From contig JANSWO010000005.1 of the NCBI GenBank assembly GCA_024743435.1, forward strand, positions 1-64,000: DNA of 64,000 nt, read 5' to 3'. This document shows positions 20,532-30,097 of this stretch, piece after piece. A program made the position numbers and the translations under genes. Position 1 is the stretch's first letter. Each line of letters begins with the position of its first letter. The notes under the pieces were generated by a model that was given only the letters and a program-made list of their open reading frames with translations, was not told the DNA's origin and did no database searches. This DNA is from Pseudomonadaceae bacterium (GTDB taxonomy: Bacteria > Pseudomonadota > Gammaproteobacteria > Pseudomonadales > Azotimanducaceae).

Positions 20532-21142
20532 ACCCGCTCATCAGCCTCGGCGCACAGATCATGGAGGCCGCGGCAAACGCGGCGCTCGAGATGGACCCGA
20601 TCGCTCAGCAGGCACTCTTGAGCCGCGATGGCCAACGGATCGCTCTGGCGTGTAAGCGGCCAGACATCGACTTCGAAATCGGCATCGCTGGCACGCGCCT
20701 GGCCATACTGAACCGCGCATCGACGGACGCCCAGGCGCGCGTCAGCGGCGAGGCGGCAGATCTACTCCAGGGGTTATGGCAGAAAACGCCGTCAGGCGTG
20801 ACGATTGACGGTGACGAATCCCTGGTTGTCGCTCTCCGCGATGTCTTCACGCAGTTGGAGTTGGACTTCGCCAAACCGCTAGCGCTGATCCTCGGGCCCG
20901 AGCGCGCCAACTCCTTAGTCGGCGCGGGCGAGGTTGCTCTCAGCGGCGCAAGCGCTGCACTCAAAGCTTCCGCCGACGGATTGCGTCGTGACGTCACCGG
21001 CACGATGGCGACCTGGCAGGATGCAGAACCCCTGCTGCAATCCATTGAGCAGCTCAGGGACCGGCTCGATCGTCTTGATGCCCGATTGAGCCTGGCCGAG
21101 AACAACGACCAGGCCGATTCAGCCGACGGTACGGCCAGCTGA
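20528..21142 (+). CDS. ubiJ: Ubiquinone biosynthesis accessory factor UbiJ
   Basis: SCP2-domain lipid-binding protein that organises the soluble ubiquinone-synthesis complex. The 204-residue product has an N-terminal SCP2-like region (about 20-120) and a C-terminal coiled coil (about 160-195, LLQSIEQLRDRLDRLDARLS). The gene overlaps ubiE by 4 bases and ubiB by 1 base; ubiE-ubiJ-ubiB is the conserved order. Confidence 0.9.
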   Translation: MNPLISLGAQIMEAAANAALEMDPIAQQALLSRDGQRIALACKRPDIDFEIGIAGTRLAILNRASTDAQARVSGEAADLLQGLWQKTPSGVTIDGDESLVVALRDVFTQLELDFAKPLALILGPERANSLVGAGEVALSGASAALKASADGLRRDVTGTMATWQDAEPLLQSIEQLRDRLDRLDARLSLAENNDQADSADGTAS

Positions 21143-22797
21143 TGGCAAACGCCTCCAGCCGCCTCGGCCGCATTATTCGCATCGTTGGCAGATATCGGCT
21201 CGATGCGCTGCTTGAGCCGCTCTTTCCACCCCGCTATCGAAAGCTGCTTCTGATCTCGCCATTTCGGCTGGCCGGCAGTGCTGATGCGCCACGCGGTGAA
21301 CGGCTCAGGCTTGCGCTGGAGGAGCTGGGGCCGGTGTTCATCAAGTTTGGTCAGATGATGTCGACACGGCGGGATCTGCTGCCAGCGGACATTGCGCAGT
21401 CCCTGGCCAAGCTACAGGACCAGGTGCCCCCCTTCGACGCCGACGCGGCGCGCGCACTGGTCGAGCAAGCACTGGCCGCGCCCATTGAAACGGTTTTCTC
21501 CGAGTTTGAGCACGATGCCCTCGCCAGCGCATCCGTCGCCCAGGTACACGCCGGCAAGCTGCGCGACGGTGAGGACATCGTGGTGAAAGTGATACGGCCG
21601 GATATCGAGCCGGTCATCCGCGAGGACGTTGCCTTGCTGCGCTGGCTAGCCGACAAGCTGAATCGCTATTCACAGATCGCCCGGCGCCTGCATCTGCCGG
21701 AGGTGGTAGACGACTACGAGGCAACCATCCTCAACGAATTGGATTTGCGCCGGGAAGCCGACAACACCCAGCAACTACGCTTGAACTTTGCTGGTTCACC
21801 CACCCTCTATGTACCCCGCGTTTATCACGATCTGTGCAGGCGCAATGTGCTCGTCATCGAGCGCATACGCGGGATTCCCATTGGCGACGTTGACGCATTG
21901 GTTGCTGCCGGCACGAACATGAAGGTTCTCGCTGAGCGCGGGGTGGAAACGTTCTTCAAGCAGGTGTTCGTCGACAACTTTTTCCACGCGGACATGCACC
22001 CCGGCAATATCTTTGTCGACGTCAGTGACCCGGAGTCGCCCAAATACATCGCGATCGACTGCGCCATCATTGGCCAGCTGACCGAGAAAGATCAGGACTA
22101 TCTCGCGCGCAACTTACTGGCGTTCTTCAATCGGGACTACGCGGAGGTTGCTAGCCTTCATCTGCAGTCGGGCTGGATTCCGGCCGATACTGATGTGGAA
22201 GCCTTCGAGGCAATCATCAAGGAACTGTGCGAGCCAATCTTTGCAAAGCCGCTATCAGAGATCTCTTTCGGCCATTTTGTTGTCGATCTGTTTCAGACGG
22301 CGCAGGACTTCGGCATGGAGATTCAACCGCAACTCGTTCTGCTGCAGAAAACACTACTCAACATCGAAGGCCTGGGCCGGCAGCTGTATCCAGAGCTGGA
22401 TCTGTGGGAAACCGCCGCACCGTTCATGCAAACCTGGATGAACGAGCGAGCGGGCCCCAACGCGGCGATCAAAGCGCTTTCAGACAACGGCCCCGCCTTG
22501 CTCGGCGCTCTGCCGCGCCTGCCCGAACTGATCATCAGCGCCAGCCGTGACACGGGCCGCCTCGACCGGTTGACCAGTGAACTCCGGCGCAGCTCCGCAG
22601 AACTCAAAGCGTTGCAGCAGCGGCAAAAACGTAGCCGAAATTCGCTGCGGATCGCGGGAATCGCGGCGGTGGCGGGAGCACTTGCTCTGGCTGCATCGCC
22701 AGCACTGGATATCGCCCAGCGGCACCTCGACTCACCCGGCTCGATCATCGCACTTCTCTGTTTCGCCGTCGCGAGCATTGCGCTGCTGCGAGCTTAG
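21142..22797 (+). CDS. ubiB: Ubiquinone biosynthesis ATPase/kinase-like protein UbiB
   Basis: Atypical (ADCK/UbiB) protein kinase-like ATPase needed for ubiquinone synthesis. Visible: the UbiB-specific KxGQ motif ([19 protein letters not shown], about residues 67-85), the Ala-rich nucleotide loop ([14 protein letters not shown]), the catalytic segment ([14 protein letters not shown]), the DFG-like position ([11 protein letters not shown]), and two C-terminal membrane segments (about 495-515 and 528-548). Standard length of 551 residues. Confidence 0.96.
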   Translation: MANASSRLGRIIRIVGRYRLDALLEPLFPPRYRKLLLISPFRLAGSADAPRGERLRLALEELGPVFIKFGQMMSTRRDLLPADIAQSLAKLQDQVPPFDADAARALVEQALAAPIETVFSEFEHDALASASVAQVHAGKLRDGEDIVVKVIRPDIEPVIREDVALLRWLADKLNRYSQIARRLHLPEVVDDYEATILNELDLRREADNTQQLRLNFAGSPTLYVPRVYHDLCRRNVLVIERIRGIPIGDVDALVAAGTNMKVLAERGVETFFKQVFVDNFFHADMHPGNIFVDVSDPESPKYIAIDCAIIGQLTEKDQDYLARNLLAFFNRDYAEVASLHLQSGWIPADTDVEAFEAIIKELCEPIFAKPLSEISFGHFVVDLFQTAQDFGMEIQPQLVLLQKTLLNIEGLGRQLYPELDLWETAAPFMQTWMNERAGPNAAIKALSDNGPALLGALPRLPELIISASRDTGRLDRLTSELRRSSAELKALQQRQKRSRNSLRIAGIAAVAGALALAASPALDIAQRHLDSPGSIIALLCFAVASIALLRA

Positions 22798-22901
22798 GCC
22801 AGGCAGCCCAGCCAGCATTGCGCAAAAATGCAGCTCAGCAATCGGCACACCGGCGGCAGGAAAGCCCGACAAAGCCAAGCCCTGGTGCTAGAGTCCACGC
22901 C

Positions 22902-23225
22902 ATGGATACCCTCGAAAAACTGACTGAAGTCGTCAAAGCACGCCAGGGCGCTGACCCCGACGAGTCCTATGTAGCCTCTCTCTACGCCAAAGGCCTGAAC
23001 AAGATTCTGGAAAAAGTGGGCGAAGAGGCCACTGAGGTAATCCTCGCGGCCAAAGACGCGGACGGCGCGCAACGTGACGACGCCCTGATTGGTGAAGTCG
23101 CCGACCTGTGGTTTCACACCATTGTCATGATGGTGCACCTTAATCAGCGCCCCGACTGGGTGTTGGACACGTTGGCAGAACGCTTTGGCGTATCAGGTCA
23201 CACTGAAAAAGCGAACCGGTCGTAG
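22902..23225 (+). CDS. hisE: Phosphoribosyl-ATP pyrophosphatase HisE
   Basis: Second step of histidine synthesis, removing pyrophosphate from phosphoribosyl-ATP. The 107-residue product has the all-alpha MazG-like core: [32 protein letters not shown], and [13 protein letters not shown]. In pseudomonads hisI normally precedes it, but here ubiB is directly upstream, so hisI must be elsewhere. The ATG at 22902 fits the family start (MDTLEKL). Confidence 0.95.
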   Translation: MDTLEKLTEVVKARQGADPDESYVASLYAKGLNKILEKVGEEATEVILAAKDADGAQRDDALIGEVADLWFHTIVMMVHLNQRPDWVLDTLAERFGVSGHTEKANRS

Positions 23226-23298
23226 TTAACGATGCCTGACACACGCTGAGGCCGCCTTCGGTAGGCGTATACTCAGCGGTGCCAGAAAGGAGCAAATC

Positions 23299-23526
23299 AT
23301 GTTTGGACTCGGCGTCCCGGAACTACTCATTATCCTCGCGATCGCGCTGCTGCTGTTCGGCACCAAGCGCTTGAAATCGCTCGGCTCCGACCTCGGAACA
23401 GCCATCAAAGGCTTCCGCAGCGCGGTGACCGACGAAGACAAGAAGAGCGACGAGGAACAGCGCGTCATCGACAGCTCAGCCAAAACCACCGAAGCAGAGA
23501 GAAGCAAGTCCGAACGCAATGCTTGA
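23299..23526 (+). CDS. tatA: Sec-independent protein translocase subunit TatA
   Basis: Pore-forming subunit of the twin-arginine export system. The 75-residue protein has a short N-terminal membrane helix ([17 protein letters not shown]), the hinge [14 protein letters not shown], an amphipathic helix ([11 protein letters not shown]) and an acidic tail. A good ribosome site (AAAGGAG) precedes the ATG. It overlaps tatB by 8 bases. Confidence 0.96.
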   Translation: MFGLGVPELLIILAIALLLFGTKRLKSLGSDLGTAIKGFRSAVTDEDKKSDEEQRVIDSSAKTTEAERSKSERNA

Positions 23527-23983
23527 TATCAGCTTTGTAGAGCTGTTCCTGGTCGCCGTCGTCGGATTGATGGTGATTGGGCCCAAGCAACTACCGGATG
23601 CACTGCGCACCCTGGGCCTCTGGCTTGGGCGCATGCGGCGTAGCTTCACCGCAGTGAAAAGCGAGATCGAGCGCGAGATCGGCATGGACGATATCCGCCG
23701 TCAGCTGCACAACGAGGCCGTGCTCGAAGAGATGAAGCGCATCGAAGAAAACATGCGCGGCGCTGGCGATGAGATCAAGAATACGATTCATGGCGGCACC
23801 ACTGACGATAACTCCGGGCACGATTCCGGGCAGGCGAGTGACGCGGCCTCCGATCCAGCCGCAGCAGAATCTGACGTCTCAATACCAGCCGCGAATGAAG
23901 ATAGCGCACAGTCGGCTTCTGGAAACTCTTCGAGCGAGGACAGCGGCGGCGAAGAGCCAAACCGGCACTCCGGCAACGCCTGA
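23519..23983 (+). CDS. tatB: Sec-independent protein translocase subunit TatB
   Basis: Substrate-receptor partner of TatC. Shows the TatB opening ([20 protein letters not shown], then [20 protein letters not shown]), a long amphipathic/coiled region (about 25-85) and a Ser/Asp/Glu-rich C-terminal tail. Second gene of tatABC. Confidence 0.95.
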   Translation: MLDISFVELFLVAVVGLMVIGPKQLPDALRTLGLWLGRMRRSFTAVKSEIEREIGMDDIRRQLHNEAVLEEMKRIEENMRGAGDEIKNTIHGGTTDDNSGHDSGQASDAASDPAAAESDVSIPAANEDSAQSASGNSSSEDSGGEEPNRHSGNA

Positions 23984-23992
23984 CCTATTCAA

Positions 23993-24793
23993 ATGAGCCC
24001 AATGAGCGAAAGCAGCGACCCAAAACCCAAAGTGAGTTTGCACGACGAAGCTGTCGACAAGGCTGAAATGCCATTTCTCGAACACCTGCTTGAGTTGCGC
24101 ACGCGCATCCTGCACAGCTTGCTCACCATCGTGGTCCTGTTCGTGCCGGTGTACTACTTCAACGCCGAGCTGTATCAGTTCATCGCTGAGCCGCTAGTCG
24201 CCGAACTACCCGAAGGCAGCAACATGATTGCCACCGGCGTTGCCTCTGTCTTTTTCGCGCCGCTTAAGCTTTCGATTTACTGCGCCCTGTACCTGAGCAT
24301 GCCGTTTCTGCTGCATCAGCTCTGGTCCTTCATTGCCCCAGGGCTTTATCTGCGGGAAAAGAAGCTGGCTCTGCCATTGCTGACTTCAAGCATCGTGCTG
24401 TTCTACACCGGCATCGCGTTTGTCTATTACCTGGTTTTCCCCCTGGTTTTTCGATTCTTTGCAGGCCTTGGGCCGGAAATCGCACCGATGATGCCCGACA
24501 TCAGCGAATACCTGGATTTCGCGCTGAAGCTGTTCCTGGCATTTGGCCTCGCCTTCGAGATACCCATCGCAACGCTGCTGCTCGCCTGGACTGGTATATC
24601 CGATGCCGACAGCATGGCCGCCAAGCGGCCTTATGTCGTGATTGGCTGCTTCGTACTCGGCATGCTGTTGACTCCGCCCGATATCATTTCCCAGATCATG
24701 CTCGCGATACCAACCTGGTTGCTGTTTGAGGTTGGCGTCGTTGCGGCGCGCTTCATCGAGAAGCGAGACCCCGAAACGGCGCAGTCAGAGTAG
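23993..24793 (+). CDS. tatC: Sec-independent protein translocase subunit TatC
   Basis: Polytopic inner-membrane receptor for twin-arginine signal peptides. The family start is clear (EMPFLEHLLELRTRILHSLL, with the conserved E of HLxELR), followed by six membrane helices and the motif FLLHQLWSFIAPGLYLREKK. Two in-frame ATGs (23993 and 24002) have equally weak ribosome sites. Last gene of the tat operon. Confidence 0.96.
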   Translation: MSPMSESSDPKPKVSLHDEAVDKAEMPFLEHLLELRTRILHSLLTIVVLFVPVYYFNAELYQFIAEPLVAELPEGSNMIATGVASVFFAPLKLSIYCALYLSMPFLLHQLWSFIAPGLYLREKKLALPLLTSSIVLFYTGIAFVYYLVFPLVFRFFAGLGPEIAPMMPDISEYLDFALKLFLAFGLAFEIPIATLLLAWTGISDADSMAAKRPYVVIGCFVLGMLLTPPDIISQIMLAIPTWLLFEVGVVAARFIEKRDPETAQSE

Positions 24794-24870
24794 ACTCTGC
24801 TGGTTGAGCGCGTACTCGGGCACTCTCGTCTGACTCAGCGCTAACCCAAATTGTCTGCGGAATCGGCCCC

Positions 24871-25458
24871 ATGTCCCAACCACCTTCCATAACCGTCGCG
24901 TCTCCAGAGGAGCTCGACAAGTTTCTGGCAACCATCATTGTTGGTTTCAGCGCCGATCCGTTTGTGCGCTGGATGGTGCCCAACGCGGCGGACTATCTTG
25001 CCCACGCACCGGCAATGTTCACGGCCTTCGCCGGTGAAGCGTTCAATCAACAATCCGCCTATGTCGCCAACGACGGGGAAGCGGTCGCGCTGTGGCTACC
25101 GCCCGGCGTTGAATCCGACGATGAAGACATGATGCCGCTGATGATGGAGCTAATGGGTCCCGATCTTCTGGCCGAGGCAGGCGCTGTGCTTGCTGAAATG
25201 GATGCTTACCATCCGAACGAAGACTGCTGGTACCTGCCGATGATCGCGGCAGATCCTGGCCATCAGGGCAAGGGCCTTGGCGGTGCACTCATGAAACACG
25301 CGCTTCGGGTCTGTGACGAGCAGGGACTACCCGCCTATCTGGAGTCCACCAACGAGCGCAACGTCTCGCTGTATGAGCGGCACGGGTTCGAGGTGATCGG
25401 TGAGATTCAGCACGGTTCGTCGCCGGTTGTGAGGCCGATGATCAGAGAGGCGGTTTGA
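24871..25458 (+). CDS. GNAT family N-acetyltransferase
   Basis: A 195-residue GCN5-type acyltransferase. The acetyl-CoA loop is visible (IAADPGHQGKGLGGALMKHA: the Q-x-x-G-x-G/A pattern in HQGKGLGG), followed by the C-terminal motif PAYLESTNERNVSLYERHGF. The N-terminal part resembles the subset that acts on small molecules or peptides, but the substrate cannot be read from the sequence. It follows tatC by 77 bases. Confidence 0.85.
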   Translation: MSQPPSITVASPEELDKFLATIIVGFSADPFVRWMVPNAADYLAHAPAMFTAFAGEAFNQQSAYVANDGEAVALWLPPGVESDDEDMMPLMMELMGPDLLAEAGAVLAEMDAYHPNEDCWYLPMIAADPGHQGKGLGGALMKHALRVCDEQGLPAYLESTNERNVSLYERHGFEVIGEIQHGSSPVVRPMIREAV

Positions 25459-25558
25459 GTCTACGCGCCTGAATCATTCGAGGTTCCAATAACAATTCAG
25501 AAGTTGTAACCGGAGAGGATCACGAGAAAAAAATGCTAGATAGCGATCTTTCAATGCT

Positions 25559-26188
25559 CTAGCCGGCAGAAGATGAACCGTAAGTGTCGACACGTAGCGG
25601 CGTCGGATCGGATTTGTTGATCTCGAACGGAATTACACACACAGACAACGCCCACACGATATCCATTTCCGCCCGCAGCTCGATGTAGTCACCAGCTTTG
25701 CTGATCGGTGGCCTCGAATCCCATGAGCCGTCTGGCAAGTATTCGATGTTCATGAATAGGTTGAAGCAGGAAGCTGCTCGAAGCCAATGCCGTTCGATGT
25801 TCCGCTCTTCGAAAGCTTCTTCCAAACAGTCACGACACCCCTTTGTCTCATCATTCGGGTCGAGGAAAAGCCGTCGCGCATCGTTAGAACAAAAACCTCC
25901 ACCAGTAAAGTGAACGCCTGTCGGGTCATCGGATATAACCCACATTCTGTTCATATGGTTAGTAAAGATTGTTGCGCCTTGTTTCCACCTCCAACCGAGG
26001 TTCGCCCAGTTGGTATAGGTACAGTCGAGATGCTCGGTTCGGTCGTCACGACTTAGCGCGACGAAGTCTCCAATCTGCCCTCCATCTACGTCTACGATGC
26101 GAAGGCTTTGACCTTTGACTATCTCACCGGTTGCGGCCATGCCGGGCCGAATCGTCACGCTATCTAGAAGTTGTCGGGTTTTCGGCAT
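25559..26188 (-). CDS. DUF1989 (urea carboxylase-associated) family protein
   Basis: A 209-residue DUF1989 protein. Typical features: IVDVDGGQIGDFVAL, LGWRWKQGATIFTNHMNRMW, CSNDARRLF and CRDCLEEAFEERNI, and a conserved Asn/Asp-rich tail (FNLFMNIEYLPDGSWDSRPP). Relatives are often beside urea carboxylase or amino-acid degradation genes, but no such partner is here. The gene is isolated in a locally AT-richer patch between GNAT and DUF899 genes, suggesting a later insertion. Confidence 0.85.
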   Translation of the reverse strand: MPKTRQLLDSVTIRPGMAATGEIVKGQSLRIVDVDGGQIGDFVALSRDDRTEHLDCTYTNWANLGWRWKQGATIFTNHMNRMWVISDDPTGVHFTGGGFCSNDARRLFLDPNDETKGCRDCLEEAFEERNIERHWLRAASCFNLFMNIEYLPDGSWDSRPPISKAGDYIELRAEMDIVWALSVCVIPFEINKSDPTPLRVDTYGSSSAG

Positions 26189-26395
26189 AGCAGGCGGTAC
26201 CAGTAAGGGTTAATGGTTTCTGAATATCCACCAAGCGCTGCGGCGAGGTGCCGAATGGCAACAGGTGAGTGCACGGGCCGACTCATGGCATATACAAAGA
26301 AACTAGCCATCGCCGAATATCGCTGGCCAACTCAACCCGTTTGATCACGTAGCTACGGACTGCACTCATCGGGAAAGGCGCGTCATTATCACTGA

Positions 26396-27073
26396 TCATC
26401 CAGAGTAGTTGTCTTCCAGGTATCGCGAACGAAAATCCTGTGGCGGACTACCCCGCTCGGGCCTGCCTTCCGGCGTCAGGTCCATCAGGTTCCAATATGG
26501 CCAGACCATATCGATGTCATTGTCGGCAATCTCTGATCCCCAGAAGTGATGAATCGCACCATCGATTCGCCGAAACACGTTGAGCTTCGGAAACTGTCGT
26601 TCATCATCTTCCTGGCATCCATAGTCAGCCTGAAAGTCACAACCGTAGCCCGACACCAGATCGATCTGGTTCCAACCGCGCCGCTTCGCCCAATCAAAAA
26701 TCTTGGGCGCTGGCGCTTTGCCAACAACGACAAAAGCGGCGTCATGGCCAATCTGGTTCGCCATGCGGTCAAACGCGTCGACAATTGATGTGCAGGATGG
26801 GCACGGATTGTCCCAGCTGGGGCCGAACATGAAACTGTAAATAATCAACGAGCTCTTGCCGCGAAAGAGCTCGCTCAATGTAACGGCTTCTTCAAGCCGA
26901 CTCTCCGTTGCCCAGGCGAATGAGTAGTCCTCTTTCAATCGACCACCCAATGGAAGCTCTCGCCGCCGGCGTGCGACAGACTTCACTTTGCGAATCAGCT
27001 CGGCTTCTTCGACCGCCAACTCGTCCCGGGCCCGGCGATACTCGGCTGACTCGTTCGGATAACGATGGTTCAT
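26396..27073 (-). CDS. DUF899 family thioredoxin-like protein
   Basis: A 225-residue thioredoxin-fold protein of the DUF899 family. It starts with a long charged helix (RRARDELAVEEAELIRKVKS), then the domain opening RRRELPLGG, LSELFRGKSSLIIYSFMFGP, and a candidate redox motif CPSC in WDNPCPSCTSIVDAFD. The C-terminus matches the family (YWNLMDLTPEGRPE). The biochemical role of this family is not established. Stand-alone gene. Confidence 0.87.
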   Translation of the reverse strand: MNHRYPNESAEYRRARDELAVEEAELIRKVKSVARRRRELPLGGRLKEDYSFAWATESRLEEAVTLSELFRGKSSLIIYSFMFGPSWDNPCPSCTSIVDAFDRMANQIGHDAAFVVVGKAPAPKIFDWAKRRGWNQIDLVSGYGCDFQADYGCQEDDERQFPKLNVFRRIDGAIHHFWGSEIADNDIDMVWPYWNLMDLTPEGRPERGSPPQDFRSRYLEDNYSG

Positions 27074-27382
27074 GCAGCGCGCTCCAACTCTGCGTTTCGA
27101 TCAGCAATATAACAACCTGAGCAAACGGAAGAAGAAGATTTGCCTAACCGTCTCCCCACCCAGTTCGCTCAGCACACCATTCGGTGTCGGTCATTGCGGA
27201 TGCACAAAAGCTTGAAGCAAGCAGGCAAATGACGCTGTGCAACCATCAATAGCAGAAGAATCGCACGTACCTAAGGGTGTATCTCACCTATGGCCCGAGT
27301 ATCAATCCAGCTAACTTCATATGACGCTAACGCTGACGATAAAAAGGCTCGAACACCGCCGAGCTAACAAAGAGGCTGGAAG
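27074..27382. other. Intergenic stretch without recognised gene
   Basis: 309 bases between DUF899 and the small antitoxin-like gene. I see no gene, RNA or clear repeat. Base composition is lower in GC than the flanks. It should contain the promoter of the DUF899 gene and of the 66-residue gene. Confidence 0.5.
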
Positions 27383-27583
27383 ATGAAAAACCCAAAACGC
27401 GATGCCCTAAAGCTGATCCATGCGCTGCCAAAGAAAGCGTCATGGGACGAGATCTTCTATGTGCTGTACATGCAGGAGGCGGAGGACGAAGGGCTCTTGC
27501 CGCCCGGTGATCTGAACATTCGGCATGAAGTAGTAAGATTCGATGAGTTCGACAGTGAGCACGATCTGTTCAGAATAGTCTGA
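27383..27583 (+). CDS. Small hypothetical protein, antitoxin-like
   Basis: A 66-residue protein with a plausible ribosome site (GAGGCTGGAAG before the ATG). Its middle (LIHALPKKASWDEIFYVLYM) recalls short antitoxin-like proteins with the pattern LPxxAxWxDIxYxLY that often precede ParE/RelE-type toxins. No toxin follows. The next 200 bases hold only an open frame lacking a start codon (27595-27738) of about 47 codons, which could be a remnant. Function not known. Confidence 0.5.
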   Translation: MKNPKRDALKLIHALPKKASWDEIFYVLYMQEAEDEGLLPPGDLNIRHEVVRFDEFDSEHDLFRIV

Positions 27584-27814
27584 GGGGACAGCACGGCATT
27601 ACAGTCGGCGCTAGCCAAAAAGGCTTCCAGGAGATCGCCCAAGATGCTGCGTTGATCGTTGCTGAGCTTTGCATGGGAACCAGCTTCGGGGAAAGCAGAA
27701 AGAACGCCAAAGAGTCTACAACCCCATTTCCCAGCTGAGCCGTACGGACGTCCGCGTTCTAATTGCCAGGCGCAGTGGGCAAGTCAGATACCAATCACTA
27801 CAGCGGGAGCCTTG

Positions 27815-28252
27815 TCAGGAATCCAATACAAAGGTCGCCGGCCCATCATTAACCAGTGCAACCTTCATATCCGCACCAAACGCACCGGTGGACGTTCGCA
27901 CGCCAAGATCCCGCGCTGCTTGTGCAAACGCTTCAACCATGGGCTCGGCGAATTCGGGTTTTTCTGCTTTGGAGAAACCGGGTCTCCGGCCTTTGTCGGT
28001 ACTGGCCGCGAGCGTGAACTGGGACACCACCAACAGCTGCCCGCCTAAATCTTTGAGCGAGCGATTCATCGGCTTGGCGTCGTCAGCAAAGATCCGCAGG
28101 CCAACAGTTTTATCGGCGAGCACTCTCGCCTGCTCTACTGTATCGCCAGCCTCGATACCCAGCAGCACGACAAGACCGGCTCCGATGCTAGCGATCTCTT
28201 CGCCAGCAACCGAGACTGATGCCTCGGTTACTCGCTGGAGTACTACGCGCAC
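27815..28252 (-). CDS. dtd: D-aminoacyl-tRNA deacylase
   Basis: Proofreading enzyme that removes D-amino acids (and glycine from tRNA-Ala). The 145-residue length and the two active-site motifs are present: SQFTLAA and NDGPATF, the canonical cross-subunit pair. It begins with MRVVLQRVTEASV. It lies 8 bases after bipA on the same strand, so the two are probably co-transcribed. Confidence 0.96.
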   Translation of the reverse strand: MRVVLQRVTEASVSVAGEEIASIGAGLVVLLGIEAGDTVEQARVLADKTVGLRIFADDAKPMNRSLKDLGGQLLVVSQFTLAASTDKGRRPGFSKAEKPEFAEPMVEAFAQAARDLGVRTSTGAFGADMKVALVNDGPATFVLDS

Positions 28253-28260
28253 AACGGTGG

Positions 28261-30063
28261 CTACGCTCGTTTGCGCTGGGTTTCGGTGAGCAGCGCTTTA
28301 CGAATGCGAATGCCTTTGGGCGTGACTTCGACCAGCTCATCGTCATCGATGAACTCGAGGCTTTGCTCGAGCGTCATTCGATTCGGTGGAGTGAGAACGA
28401 TGTTTTCATCGGTTCCCGACGCACGGACGTTGGTGAGCTTCTTGCCTTTCAACGGGTTCACCGTGAGATCGTTCTCACGACTGTGCAAACCAATCACCAT
28501 GCCTTCGTAGACTTCATCGCCTGGGCCGATAAACATCTTGCCGCGGTTCTGAAGATTGAACAGCGCAAAACCAACCGCTTCACCCTGGGCATTCGCGATC
28601 AACACACCGCGACTGCGTTTGCCAAGGCCGCTTTCAACTTTTGGTCCGTAGCCGGCAGCGGCATAGGTCATGATGCCCGTGCCGGATGTCATGGAGAGAA
28701 ACTCTGGACGAAAACCCATGAGGGCCCGGGTAGCCACGCGATAGCGCAGAACCACACGACCACTGCCGGTGTTCGTCATGTCTTCCAGCGCGCCTTTGCG
28801 CTCGCCAAGGCCTTCCATCACCTTGCCCTGATGCTCAGACTCGACATCGAGAGTCAGGTCCTCATAAGGCTCGTGAATTGCGCCATCCACTTCTTTGAAA
28901 ATGACCTGCGGTCTGGTCATGGCCATCTCATAGCCTTCCCGACGCATGGTCTCGATCAAGATAGAAAGGTGCAGCTCGCCCCGACCAGAGACACGGAAAC
29001 GATCGGGGTCGTCAGTATCTTCAACGCGCAGCGCAACGTTGTATGACGCTTCCCGAAGCAGGCGATCCCGCAACTGACGTGACGTGAGGTAGTCACCGTC
29101 TTTGCCGGCAAACGGCGAGGTGTTCACGCAGAACATCATGGTCACCGTTGGCTCGTCCACCGTGAGCGGCGGAAGCGCCTCAGGCGCATTGAGCGTGCAG
29201 ATCGTGTCCGAGATCGCGATGCCATCGACACCGGTGACGCAAACGATATCGCCCGCGACAGCCTCTTCCTGTTCAACACGCGCCAGCCCTTCATAGCCAA
29301 GTACCGTCAACACTCGGGTGCGGCGAACTTCGCCTTCCCGATTAACGACCGACACAGGCGTATTGGTTTTGAGTACGCCTCGGCTGATTCGTCCGACACC
29401 GATGACGCCGACGTAACTGGAGTAATCGAGCGAAGATATCTGCAGCTGCAGATCTCCATCGGTGGCAACCTGTGGGGGCGGCGCATGCTCGATGATCGCA
29501 TCGAGCAGCACATCCATATCATCGCGAATAGCGTCGATTTCAAGACCAGCCTGGCCATTGATGGCGCTCGCGTAGATGGCCGGGAAGTCGAGCTGGTCTT
29601 CAGTCGCGTCCAGCTCTACAAACAGATCAAAAACCGCATCGAGCGCACCGTGAGGGTTTGCCCCACTACGATCGATCTTGTTGATCACCAGAATCGGTTT
29701 GAGCCCGGCAGCGAATGCCTTCTGGGTCACGAAACGGGTCTGTGGCATGGGGCCTTCCGCAGCGTCCACCAGCAACAGCACCGCATCCACCATGGACAGC
29801 ACGCGCTCAACCTCACCACCGAAGTCGGCGTGTCCTGGCGTATCAACGATGTTGATGCGCGTGCCTTTGTATTCGATGGCCGTGTTCTTCGACAGGATGG
29901 TGATGCCGCGCTCTTTTTCGAGCTCGCCCGAATCCATCACCCGCTCGATGGATGCGCGCGCATCCACGCTGCCTGTTTCTTGAAGCAAACGATCCACCAG
30001 GGTGGTTTTGCCATGGTCAACGTGGGCGATGATTGCCACGTTGCGCACGTCTCGAACTGTCAC
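28261..30063 (-). CDS. typA: Translational GTPase TypA/BipA
   Basis: Ribosome-associated GTPase involved in 50S assembly and stress or low-temperature growth. GTPase motifs: [15 protein letters not shown] (G1), [13 protein letters not shown] (G2), [13 protein letters not shown] (G3), NKIDR (G4). EF-G-like domains and the BipA-specific C-terminus follow ([20 protein letters not shown]). I place the start at a GTG (30063) giving 600 residues, the family length. The open frame continues upstream 40 codons, but that extension would run over the divergent gene's start. No good ribosome site is visible for the GTG. Confidence 0.95.
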   Translation of the reverse strand: MTVRDVRNVAIIAHVDHGKTTLVDRLLQETGSVDARASIERVMDSGELEKERGITILSKNTAIEYKGTRINIVDTPGHADFGGEVERVLSMVDAVLLLVDAAEGPMPQTRFVTQKAFAAGLKPILVINKIDRSGANPHGALDAVFDLFVELDATEDQLDFPAIYASAINGQAGLEIDAIRDDMDVLLDAIIEHAPPPQVATDGDLQLQISSLDYSSYVGVIGVGRISRGVLKTNTPVSVVNREGEVRRTRVLTVLGYEGLARVEQEEAVAGDIVCVTGVDGIAISDTICTLNAPEALPPLTVDEPTVTMMFCVNTSPFAGKDGDYLTSRQLRDRLLREASYNVALRVEDTDDPDRFRVSGRGELHLSILIETMRREGYEMAMTRPQVIFKEVDGAIHEPYEDLTLDVESEHQGKVMEGLGERKGALEDMTNTGSGRVVLRYRVATRALMGFRPEFLSMTSGTGIMTYAAAGYGPKVESGLGKRSRGVLIANAQGEAVGFALFNLQNRGKMFIGPGDEVYEGMVIGLHSRENDLTVNPLKGKKLTNVRASGTDENIVLTPPNRMTLEQSLEFIDDDELVEVTPKGIRIRKALLTETQRKRA

Positions 30064-30097
30064 TAGACTGCCCGCCGGTTTGAAAAGGGGCGCGATT

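Noticed and set aside
27241-27382. Integron attC-like sequence before the 66-residue gene
   Set aside because: CTAAC words are present, but no paired core sites or foldable attC structure could be made out.
28219-29046. 275-codon plus-strand open frame opposite bipA
   Set aside because: Lies wholly against the conserved BipA coding sequence and shows no recognisable protein features.
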